A DNA stretch of 64,000 nt, taken from contig JAPJBO010000492.1 in assembly GCA_030068145.1 (NCBI GenBank), positions 103,811-167,810 of the forward strand, given 5' to 3'. Positions 34,617 through 45,300 of the stretch are shown here, piece after piece; positions within the stretch are counted from its first letter, which is position 1, and each line of letters starts with the position of its first letter. The position numbers were made by a program, and so were the translations under genes. The notes beneath the pieces are model-generated. The model was not told the origin of the DNA. It saw only the letters and a list, made by a program, of their open reading frames with translations, and made no database searches. Source of the DNA: Diplonema papillatum (Eukaryota; Euglenozoa; Diplonemea; Diplonemida; Diplonemidae).

Positions 34617-35454
34617 GCCGCTCAGATACGAGTCAGTACGCGTGCACGCAGCACGGTGCTGGATTCTGGAGTCTACGCCATATCGCCGAACAAAAGCCAC
34701 CACGACTGTGCCCGGCCCAGGGTTCCACCGAAGATTTGGTCGACCGTTCAGCCACTCTGACGACTCAGACTGGTCGCCGGCCGCTGTGAAATCCACAAAT
34801 AACGCTAGAAATCATCGGTCAGTTTATTTGGCCCACCGCAGTCGCGCTCTTCTGCACAACCCTGCGAGTCAGCACAAACCCTTTCATGTGGGTTTCCGGC
34901 TTTGGTATTTCCCTTTGAGAGTTCTCGCAGAACAGGTGTCATCAGGAATGCCAGGATGTCAACTGAGTCGGCAACATCAACTCGCAGAGCTTGGCTACGT
35001 TTCGTTTACGGGCAACACGTAGTACATGCTGCGGGAATGGTTCCCAGGCTGTCATGTCAATGGGACCCAGCCCTGGAAAGCCCGCGGCGGCTGGGGATGG
35101 AAAGTGGAAAAAAAGTAGAAGTGTCGGGCACCCTGGACTTGGTGACTGGTCCTAACACTGTACTAACGTAATTCAGTGACCGACTCACTGGGTGACACCA
35201 AAATGGGTTTAAAGTTTGGGAATGGGGTTCAGCTTTGGGACCGTAATGGGTTCAAGTTTTGACCATACTACAAGCCGTTCTCCTTCATGTTTGGATACCG
35301 CGTAATGGTCCACACAATGTGACACATTTACATCATGAGGCAACTTCACTACCAAGTCGAATAGAGGCAGACTCGCACATGGCTTTTATGACAAGCATGT
35401 ACTTGTCTTTGTACCGAGGGCTGCCAGCAATGGGTGAATTCAGTCTCCAGAGTT

Positions 35455-35610
35455 GCAATAGTAATAGAATGGTATAAAAGTTTGGGGGTAGTAATAGAAT
35501 GGTATAAAAGTTTGGGGGTAGTAATAGAATGGAATAAAAGTTTGGGGGTAGTAATAGAATGGTGTAAAAGTTTGGGGGTAGTAATAGAATGGTATAAAAG
35601 TTTGAAATAG
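35455..35610 (-). repeat. ~30-bp satellite, right array
   Basis: Five units of GTAATAGAATGGTATAAAAG plus TTTGGGGGTA, the reverse complement of the 30024-30262 family. The last unit is split at TAA by the 23.9-kb element. Confidence 0.9.
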
Positions 35611-35894
35611 TAAGGGACGCCGGATTATTACCCGGGCGGGCCAACTGCCCGCCCAAAGGGGGGGGGGGGACCCACCCACCCCCAAATCTCCCGAGCCCGT
35701 GGGAATTTTTTTTTTTTGAGTTTCCAATTTCACCACCTGCCTTCTTGGCTTCCGACACCGCCATACACAGCTGAAATGTACGGGTTTGGTTTGTTCTGGA
35801 AAGTCGAAATAAGGGGGGGTTCGGGGGGCTTTGCCCCCCGGCCGAACGGTACGGCTCTATCAGGTCCAAGTTGCACTGGCCCTCCCCAAAAACA

Positions 35895-36738
35895 TCAACG
35901 TAATGGCCCAAACTTGGGCCATTACATCAATGTAACGGGCAGAATTTGACGGAAAACCACTGTTACATCAATGTAATGGCCCAAATCTGACGGAAAACCA
36001 CTGTTACATCGATGTAATGGGCAGAATCTGACGGAAAACCACTGTTACATCAATGTAATGGCCCAAATCTGACGGAAAACCACTGTTACATCGATGTAAT
36101 GGGCAGAATTTGACGGAAAACCACTGTTACATCGATGTAATGGGCAGAATTTGACGGAAAACCACTGTTACATCGATGTAATGGGCAGAATTTGACGGAA
36201 AACCACTGTTACATCAATGTAATGGCCAAAATCTGACCGAAAACCACTGTTACATCAATGTAATGGGCCGAATTTGACGGAAAACCACTGTTACATCGAT
36301 GTAATGGGCAGAATTTGACGGAAAACCACTGTTACATCAATGTAATGGCCAAAATCTGACCGAAAACCACTGTTACATCAATGTAATGGCCCAAATCTGA
36401 CGGAAAACCACTGTTACATTGATGTAATGGGCCGAATTTGACCGAAAACCACTGTTACATCAATGTAATGGCCCAAATCTGACGGAAAACCACTGTTACA
36501 TCAATGTAATGGGCCGAATTTGACCGAAAACCACTGTTACATCAATGTAATGGCCCAAATCTGACGGAAAACCACTGTTACATCGATGTAATGGGCCAAA
36601 TTTGACCGAAAACCACTGTTACATCAATGTAATGGCCCAAATCTGACGGAAAACCACTGTTACATCAATGTAATGGCCCAAATCTCACGGAAAACCACTG
36701 TTACATTGATGTAATGGGCCGAATTTGACCGAAAACCA
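35895..36738 (+). repeat. 41-bp satellite array 1
   Basis: About 20 units containing the palindrome TTACATCGATGTAA (or TTACATCAATGTAA) and ACGGAAAACCACTG. Units alternate between GGGCAGAATTTGAC and GGCCCAAATCTGAC spacers. Confidence 0.95.
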
Positions 36739-38764
36739 GGGTCAATTCCCATTCACGAGCAATCTTTAACTTTTTGCCCATTCACGAGCATGGCTTAACT
36801 TTTTGCCCATTCACGAGCATGTTTCAAACTTTTTGCCCATTCACGAGCACCTTAAACTTTTTGCCCATTCACGAGCATGGCCTAACTTTTCGCCCATTCA
36901 CGAGCATGGCCTAACTTTTCGCCCATTCACGAGCATGGCCTAACTTTTTGCCCATTCACGAGCATGCTCAAAACTTTTTGCCCATTCACGAGCATGCTTC
37001 AAAATATTTGCCCATTCACGAGCATGTTGCAGACCTTTTTGCCCGGCGAATTTGTGCTCGCGTTCAGCTCCGATGAAGAGAACCGTGAAAAATAGACCCG
37101 GGGACCACAAATTACGTGCGTCTTTCAAGAAGAAGGGAGTTCCCGCGGTTTCCGGGTTTGCGGTACTTTTTTCCATTTCTTTTTCGGGAAAATTGCAGGA
37201 TCGGCACGCCGAATAGAAGAGGTACCTCTTGTATTCGACCCCCCCCAGTAAGAATCGTGGACTATAATGGCAAAGTTCCCGGCTTTGCGACCGCACAGGC
37301 TCATGCCTAATATGCGGCAGCCTAACAAACCCGATGAAGAAAAAGTGGTAAAGGTGACCATGGCCATCTCCATTCTTCTCCGCGCCGGGAAGCTCCCGCA
37401 CCGGCCCAGAGCTCAACCTTTTTACAAAGGGAGCCGAGGGCCAGAACAGGAACTTTGACGCGAAAAAAAATGGCGAGGGGGTGAGCCCGAGAGGGGGCAT
37501 TTTAGCGGGCGAGGGGTCACCTCGCGACGAAATCTCAAAGCTTGTCTCCCTTGATTCTCAGTCAACGACAACACAATCCTGGTTCAATCCTGGTTCTGCA
37601 AGGGGTACTGTTCAGGATGTGTCTAACTTGCTCTAAGTCAGTGAGTTGCAGTAGTTCTTGGACTCGAGATTCGATTTTTCAAATGACCAAACAAGGAAAC
37701 CGTACACCGCGAGAGTAGGAAAACGTAGAAAGGGAAAGTTTTTTTATGGTAACAACCGCGGTTGTCATTATCAAAAAGTGACGGTTGGCAGCGTACTGTG
37801 GAAATTACCATACAGGTGATACACATACGCACAAACAAACGGCTGTGCGTAAATAATAAGAGCCACGTCACTTTTTTTTGACCGCACTACCCTGAGCCAA
37901 ATCCTGGACGTGGTTTCAGGTGGTAAATTTGGCAAATGATCATGATCAGAAGGTCCTACTTGGGCAGTTCAGTTTCCTCACACATTGCATGTGGCTAAGA
38001 AAAAAACTCAAAGGTCGAAATACATCTGTCAGAGCAGGCCGGTGTCAATACCCAAAGTACGGTAATACCCAAAACGCCGTTTTAAACGGGCCGACTTTCA
38101 TCATGGTCGGCGACGCAAAACTATAGGAAACACTTGAAGAAGGAAACGTAATTGAGAAAAACGGGATCGTCGGAAACACAAAACAGAACTGGACAGTCAT
38201 GACATGCACGACTGAGCTGTTGAGAGATCCGTATCACCGAATGGGAGCGACAGAATTGAACTGATCCTGCTCTAAGCTGAACGGCTGAAAGTTTGAACTC
38301 GCCTACACGTGTAATGTGCACTCGGTAGCTTGAGCCAATTTGACTTATGGCAAGTTATGCTTGAATTCTCGTGATTGGGCAAAAAAAATAAGAATACTCG
38401 TGAAGGGCAAAAAGTTTTGAGCATGCTCGTGAATGGGCAAAAAGTTTTGAGCATGCTCGTGAATGGGCAAAAAGTTTTGAGCATGCTCGTGAATGGGCAA
38501 AAAGTTTGAAGCATGCTCGTGAATGGGCAAAAAGTTAGGCTATGCTCGTGAATGGGCTAAAACTATTGAGGAATGCTCGTGAATGGGCTAAAAAAAAAAT
38601 CATGCTCGTGAATGGGAATGGCAGTGCTCGTGAATGGGCGAAAAGTTAAAACATGCTCGTGAATGGGCAAAAACTTCGAGGATGCTCGTGAATGGGCGAA
38701 AAGTTCAAGCATGCTCGTGAATGGGCAAAAAGTTTTGAGAATGCTCGTGAATGAGATTTGACCC
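36739..38764. mobile_element. 2.0-kb element inserted in the 41-bp satellite, 10-bp duplication
   Basis: Left terminus GGGTCAATTCCCATTCACGAGC (22 bp region from 36739); the right terminus is its near complement ending TTTGACCC at 38764. The decamer CCGAAAACCA flanks both sides (36729-36738; 38765-38774). Satellite arrays of about 30 bp (CCCATTCACGAGCATGGC plus CTAACTTTTTG) fill 36745-37035 and, inverted, 38385-38755. The interior holds a part-unit of the 204-bp repeat (37040-37110) and the dispersed repeat shared with EGF-gene intron 1; no gene. Confidence 0.85.
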
Positions 38765-38774
38765 CCGAAAACCA

Positions 38775-39819
38775 CTGTTACATCAATGTAATGGCCCAAA
38801 TCTGACGGAAAACCACTGTTACATCGATGTAATGGCCCGAATTTGACCGAAAACCACTGTTACATCAATGTAATGGCCAAATCTGACGGAAAACCACTGT
38901 TACATCAATGTAATGGGCCAAATCTGACGGAAAAACACTGTAACATCAATGTAATGGCCCAAATCTGACGGAAAACCACTGTTACATCGATGTAATGGGC
39001 AGAATTTGACGGAAAACCACTGTTACATCAATGTAATGGCCCAAATTTGACGGAAAACCACTGTTACATCAATGTAATGGGCCGAATTTGACCGAAAACC
39101 ACTGTTACAATCAATGTAATGGCCCAAATCTGACGGAAAACCACTGTTACATCAATGTAATGGCCCAAATCTGACGGAAAACCACTGTTACATCAATGTA
39201 ATGGCCCAAATCTGACGGAAAACCACTGTTACATTGATGTAATGGGCAGAATCTGACGGAAAACCACTGTTACATCAATGTAATGGGCCGAATTTGACCG
39301 AAAACCACTGTTACATCAATGTAATGGCCCAAATCTGACGGAAAACCACTGTTACATCGATGTAATGGGCCAAATCTGACGGAAAACCACTGTTACATCA
39401 ATGTAATGGGCCGAATTTGACCGAAAACCACTGTTACATCAATGTAATGGCCCAAATCTGACGGAAAACCACTGTTACATCGATGTAATGGGCAGAATCT
39501 GACGGAAAACCACTGTTACATCAATGTAAACCACTGTTACATCAATGTAATGGCCCAAATCTGACGGAAAACCACTGTTACATCGATGTAATGGGCCAAA
39601 TCTGACGGAAAACCACTGTTACATCGATGTAATGGGCAGAATTTGACGGAAAAACACTGTTACATCGATGTAATGGGCAGAATTTGACCGAAAACCACTG
39701 TTACATCAATGTAATGGCCAAAATCTGACCGAAAACCACTGTTACATCAATGTAATGGCCCAAATCTGACCGAAAACCACTGTTACATCAATGTAATGGC
39801 CCAAATCTGACGGAAAACC
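38775..39819 (+). repeat. 41-bp satellite array 2
   Basis: About 25 units in the same orientation as array 1. The 2.0-kb insertion separates what was probably one array. It ends at the 53-bp repeat shared with bases 1-53. Confidence 0.95.
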
Positions 39820-39872
39820 GTACGTGCGCTCGGCTAAGGCCGGCGCGTGGCGAGACTGGAGGCAGCAGTTAA
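39820..39872 (+). repeat. 53-bp repeat between two satellites
   Basis: Perfect inverse match of bases 1-53, bounded on the left by the 41-bp and on the right by the 15-bp satellite. Confidence 0.9.
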
Positions 39873-41025
39873 AGTTCGGGGAACAGCAAAGTTCGGGCGA
39901 AGCGAAGTTCGGGCAATGCTAAGTTCTGGTGAAGCAAAGTTCGGGTGAAGCTAAGTTCGGGCGAAACAAAGTTCGGGCGAAGCAAAGTTCGGGCGAAGCT
40001 AAGTTCGGGTGAGCAAAGTTCTGGTGAAGCAAAGTTCGGGCGAAGGTGAAGCTAAGTTCGGGCGAAACAAAGTCCGGGCGAAGCTAAGTTCTGGGTGAAG
40101 CAAAGTTCGGACGTTCTGGTGAAGCTAAGATCGGGCGAAAAAGTTCGGCGAAGCTAAGTTCGGGTGAAGCAAAGTTCGGGCGAAGCTAAGTTCTGGTGAA
40201 GCAAAGTTCTGGTGAAGCTAAGTTCGGGCGAAACAAAGTTCGGGCGAAACAAAGTTCGGGCGAAGCAAAGTTCTGGGCGAAGCTAAGTTCGGATGAAGCA
40301 AAGTTCTGGTGAAGCAAAGTTCGGGCGAAGCTAAGTTCTGGGGAAGCAAAGTTCTGGTGAAGCTAAGTTCGGGCGAAACAAAGTTCGGGCGAAACAAAGT
40401 TCGGGCGAAGCAAAGTTCTGGGCGAAGCTAAGTTCGGATGAAGCAAAGTTCTGGTGAAGCAAAGTTCGGGCGAAACAAAGTTCTGGGGGAAGCAAAGTTC
40501 GGGCGAAGCAAAGTTCGGGCGAAGCTAAGTTCTGGGGGAAGCAAAGTTCGGATGAAGCAAAGTTCTGGTGAAGCAAAGTTCTGGTGAAGCAAAGTTCGGG
40601 CGAAGCAAAGTTCGGGTCAAGCTAAGTTCGGGCGAAACAAAGTGCGGGCGAAGCTAAGTTCTGGGGGAAGCAAAGTTCGGATGAAGCAAAGTTCTGGTGA
40701 AGCAAAGTTCTGGGGAAGCAAAGTTCGGGCGAAGCAAAGTTCGGGTGAAGCTAAGTTCGGGCGAAACAAAGTCCGGGCGAAGCTAAGTTCTGGGGGAAGC
40801 AAAGTTCGGGTGAAGCAAAGTTCTGGTGAAGCTAAGATCGGGCGAAACAAAGTTCGGGCGAAGCTAAGTTCGGGTGAAGCTAAGTTCGGGTGAAGCAAAG
40901 TTCTGGTGAAGCAAAGTTCGGGCGAAGCAAAGTTCGGGTCAAGCTAAGTTCGGGCGAAACAAAGTCCGGGCGAAGCTAAGTTCTGGGGGAAGCAAAGTTC
41001 GGGTGAAGCAAAGTTCTCAAAAATT
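39873..41025 (+). repeat. 15-bp satellite array
   Basis: About 75 units of AAGTTCGGGCGAAGC with variants AAGTTCTGGTGAAGC and AAGTTCTGGGGGAAGC. Open frames on both strands come from the 15-bp period and are not genes. Confidence 0.95.
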
Positions 41026-41040
41026 TGAAACCGAAAAAAA

Positions 41041-41112
41041 CACTTCGCGCGGGGATCGAACCGCGGACCTGTGGGTCCGGAGACCGTCGCACTGTTGAAG
41101 TGGACCATACAG
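41041..41112 (-). other. tRNA-like sequence at 3' end of LINE copy A
   Basis: Minus strand contains GCGGTTCGATCCCCGC (B-box/T-arm-like), GGTCTCCGGACC and an upstream TGGTCCACTTCAACAGTGCG that could be a degenerate A box. It is followed by a T run. I cannot fold a canonical cloverleaf, so this is a pseudo-tRNA or tRNA-derived sequence. Confidence 0.4.
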
Positions 41113-41294
41113 GCATGAAATCCGAAATGAATGAATGAATGAATGAAAAACAAGCACCGTCCATCCGCTGCTCAGAAGAGCCGCGTCTGGAACAGGTCAG
41201 GCGTTACTAGCCTATTTGCGCCAAGAGACACGCGCACGAGTGACAGGTCCACAGGTTAGGGGTTAGGAGGGAGTGGGGGGGGGGGGCGGTTGAT

Positions 41295-41935
41295 AAAATT
41301 GTGACGAAAAAGAGTTTCGTTGGCTTGGCTTGTCCTCGAGGACCGTCGTGGGTGCGTTTGGCCCTGACCGGAGTCTGGGCTGTTGACGGCTTTGTCGCTC
41401 GGGTTCTGCCTGCGCTACGACTTGCTCCGTGGTTTCGAGCGGCACTGCGGTTTGCTCGTCGTGCTTTTGCTCGTGCTGAACTCGTTGCCGTGTTGGCGTT
41501 CAATACGCGACGAACCTTTGCAACGACGCGCTGAGTGCCCTCACCGAGCTGTTCCAGCTGCGAGCTGGGGAAGGGACGAGGGGGGATACGGGTTGTCTTG
41601 TGATAAAGTTGTGACGAAAAAGAGGTGTTTCGTTAGCTTGGCATGCCCTCGAGGACCGTCGTGGGTGCGTTTGGCCCTGACCGGAGTCTGGGCTGTGGAC
41701 GGCTTTGTCACTCGGGTTCTGCCTGCGCTACGACTTGCTCCGTGGTTTCGAGCGGCACTGCGCTTTGCTCGTCGTGCTTTTGCTCGTGCTGAACTCGTTG
41801 CCGTGTTGGCGTTCAATTCGCGACGAACCTTTGCAACGACGCGCTGAGTGTCCTCACCGAGCTGTTCCGGCTGCGAGCTGGGGTAGGGACGAGGGGGGGG
41901 TTACCGATTGATGTTGTTTGTTGGGACTCGTTGAC
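41295..41935 (-). repeat. ~310-bp tandem repeat in LINE A 3' region (two units)
   Basis: Two units (from about 41302 and 41611) sharing TTTCGTTAGCTTGGCATGCC and CGCTACGACTTGCTCCGTGG. Copy B has three units. The conserved GGTCCTCGAGGGCATGCCAAG phrase recurs in diverged copy D near 63690-63715. Confidence 0.85.
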
Positions 41936-42365
41936 GGAGGAGTCCGGGTGGGGATGGACAACAATAAAGTGCTGGCACCGACTACTCCCCTTTAGGGCCT
42001 TCCAGCCGGGTTCCGAGTGGTGCTACTGGAGCGCAGCAGACTGAACTGTACGCTCTCGACAAGAGTCTTGTGAAATAAGACGAGTGCACGTTTGTACCAA
42101 TTAAGAAAATAAGACGAGTGCACATTTCGCTCAGCGGTTAGCCTGCGTCCTCTTCTGGCGATGCGTACGAAGCGCGCGCTGGACGCGGAGCCTCAGTCGG
42201 GCTGCGCGGGGCGGTGCGGCGTCGTCCGGCGTGGACGGCGACGTGCTGCGAACTGCGAGAGCACCGTGGCAGGTGACGGGTTCAGGATGGCCGGCGCGAG
42301 AGTACCCAGGCCCCGGCGATCCCCTGCCTCGGACTGCAGCCGCTGCGTGGACGGGTGACGTTGCC

Positions 42366-45300
42366 TCACATGATGGGCACGAGCCCGTACTCGTGGTTCG
42401 GGGGGGCTTCGTCATTGTCAGACTCCACAAGGACTTGGAAGGGTGGGAGGGCGCCAGCTCTCTGGAGGTAGAACAGGGCGTGCTCGGGATGGACGAACAG
42501 GTAGTACCAGAGGGAATCGATCGGACCGCCTGGGTCCTTTTTGATCCGCCTCGTGATATCATGTCGCATCGCCGCCCTCAAGGGTGCCGTTATTAGGTCA
42601 CGGCAGTGTACGAACAAGTGCAGCAGGGGGCTGGTAGAGCGGACCCCGCAGACCGGACACGGGAGGAAATGGGACTGCAACTCGGCCTCGCTGAAGGAGC
42701 GCCAGTCCGTGGCGTACAGCGTCATGATCAGGCGGTGGTGCCCGGTCCTCAGCTGGCGCACTTCGCGTTCAGCCCTCGGCGTGAGATGACGGCGTCGGGG
42801 GATCGGCCGGCCATGAACAATCCGGGCAAACGGCGAGAGGTTCCCGTGGCCGTCCGCGCGCTCGAATGCTTCCTTGGCACCTGCCTCGCTGCTGTTCAGC
42901 CGCAGATACGTCCGATAGCGGCAGACTGCACCAGCGACGGTTAGGGGGAAGGGCTCGGGGTGATCCGAGGAAGAGGCTCCGGCGGCCCGTCGGTACCCGA
43001 GAGCTGCAGCTTTGGCCAGCACGTCCGCCGCGTCGTTGCCTTCCAGCCCGCAGTGCCCGTACACGAAGTGCAAGGTGACGTCGTATCCCCTCGCCTCCAT
43101 TTCCGACAGGATTGTCCAGCACTCTATCGCCAGTGGTTCGACTTGTGAATGGGGGCCGGCGCTGAGAGTTTTTAGAAACGACTGGGAGTCGCTCAGGACG
43201 AGGATGTGGAGTGGGCGGGACGTCGGGGCGAGATGTTGTCGGAGAAACACAAGGGCCGAGTAAAGGGCGACCTGTTCCGCGCGGTAGCTGTGGACGTGCT
43301 TGCCTACCGGGCTTGATCGGGAAGTCGTGTGCCGATTTCCGGTGGCTGTCTTCAAGTCCGCGACGTCGCGCAGGCTGGGCGTGATCGACGGTTCGAACTC
43401 GAAGTACAAACCGGCACCGCCCCACGCTGTTTTGTCCGCATAGCGTTTCAACCAAGGGCGATGTCGCTCGTCCCACCTGTCGGCTATCGAGGGCGGCGGC
43501 TGGGGCGGGGGGGCACCGTCGAGCACCGAGCCGTCTATCCACGCTGAGCAGTCCGGCGGCTCGAGCCGGTTCAGCCGGCTTTCGACAATGCGCCTCTTCT
43601 CAGCAGCCGAGTCACTCTTCTTCCCCGGCAGGGTGGCGACGATCGTCACTTTGGGACTCGGCGTCCACGGGGCAAACGGGTTGAATACGAATGCCTCTCG
43701 TTTGCACTCAACCGTTCCGGCCTTCTCGCACAGGGCGTCGTAGCTGCGCCTCAGAGTCGTGTTCATGGCGAGGTCGTTCTGCCAGAGCGTGCTCCGGAGT
43801 CGCATCCTCTCACGCAGAGCGGCGACACGGAGATTCGCTATCGCTCGGAGCGGCAGAATCCCGGATTCCTGTTGCGCCGAAAAATCCGAGGTGTTCTTTC
43901 TGCACCCGAGGAGAATGACCTGGGCGCGCCGGTGCAGCCGCTCGAGCGTCGTGACCAGGGGGGATGTGGACCGAAGGAGGTATGGGCCGTAGACCGACAG
44001 GGCGTACGTATACGTCGGCAGGACGTACGTCAGATACAGCGTGCGCAGCGTACACGAGTTACATCCGAACGACTTTCCGGAAAGGTGACGCAGGAAGTTC
44101 ATCTTCAAAGAAAACTTGTCGACGACGCGTTGCATGTGGGGGACGAACGTGAGCTCCGAGTCTATGACCAGGCCAAGGAGCTTGGTCTTGTCGACCCAGC
44201 GTAGGGCGTCGGCTACTCGGATGGTCACCAGGCGGTTTTTGGTGGCGTCCTTGTCGCCGCCATTTTTCTCGTCGACTGAGACGATCAGCTTGCCGTGGTG
44301 TTGGTGCCAGGGTGAGTGCTCGTCCGGTTCCAGGAACTTCCAGGTCGACCTAGACTTCAACGCTATCACGTAGTCGTCAGGGACCAGAACATCGACCGCT
44401 GTGGCGTTGAATCTCGTCGTGACAGGATAGGGCTCAGGGGCACCCGGATCCCGGAAGAGGACGCCCTCTGTCTTCAGTTTAGACAGGTGCATCTTGGCTT
44501 TGAACGTCCACTCCTCGACCACATCCACAACCTCCTGCGTGTACTTCTCAAGTTGAAAGTGGGACGGGGATGAGACGACGACGCCATCATCGTCGGCAAA
44601 GAGCGAGAAGTTGATCCAGGATCGACACTCAGAATCAGCAACGATACGCTTGTTGAGAGCCTCAAGCGAGGTGCCGAGGTCGTCAATGTGGTACAGGAAG
44701 AGAACCGGCCCGAGGACGGTTCCCTGGGGTACGCCGTGCTTCAGGTGGAACTTTTCGCCGGTAGCACCATCGACTTTGAAAGCCGCCTTCCTGTTTCGCA
44801 AAAAGGACTCGAGCCACACAAGGAACTTAGGAGGGACACCCTTACTCTGCATTGCGTCGAGCAGGAGTGCGTGGTCGACGGTGTCGAAGGCGTTTGCCAG
44901 ATCGAACGAGAGAAGGCAGACACGTCGGAAGGTCGGTCCGGCGCAGTCAATCGTTGTCACGATGGAGTAGAGCTGCTCCTCGGTTCCGCGTTGTCTACGG
45001 AAGCCGCCCTGCCGAGTACAGAAAGGTAGGACCTGCGTTACACTGTCGTTCTCCGTCAGAAAGACCAGCCGGTTCTTGACAATCACCTCCATCAGCTTAG
45101 AGGTAACGCTCGTCAGAGAGATCGGGCGGTAACCCTCGGGTAGGGAGTGGTCCCTGCCTGGCTTCGCGGCGGGAATGACATGGGCATCACGCCAGGAGTC
45201 CGGGACGAACCCCTCATCCCAAGAAATGTTGAGGAGCTCGAGGACCAGACGCTTGGCTCCTCCGTCCAGCCTCGACAGGAACTCAGAACAGATGCCGTCC

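Noticed and set aside
35895-39819. CRISPR-like appearance of regular palindromic repeats
   Set aside because: The host is eukaryotic, units are contiguous without unique spacers, and there are no cas genes; it is a satellite.
40331-40898. Repetitive open frames of about 80-90 codons on both strands
   Set aside because: They arise from the 15-bp unit, which keeps all frames periodic.
41301-41534. Plus-strand frames of about 77-103 codons in the LINE 3' region
   Set aside because: They are antisense to the LINE and recur only because of the in-frame 312-bp repeat.
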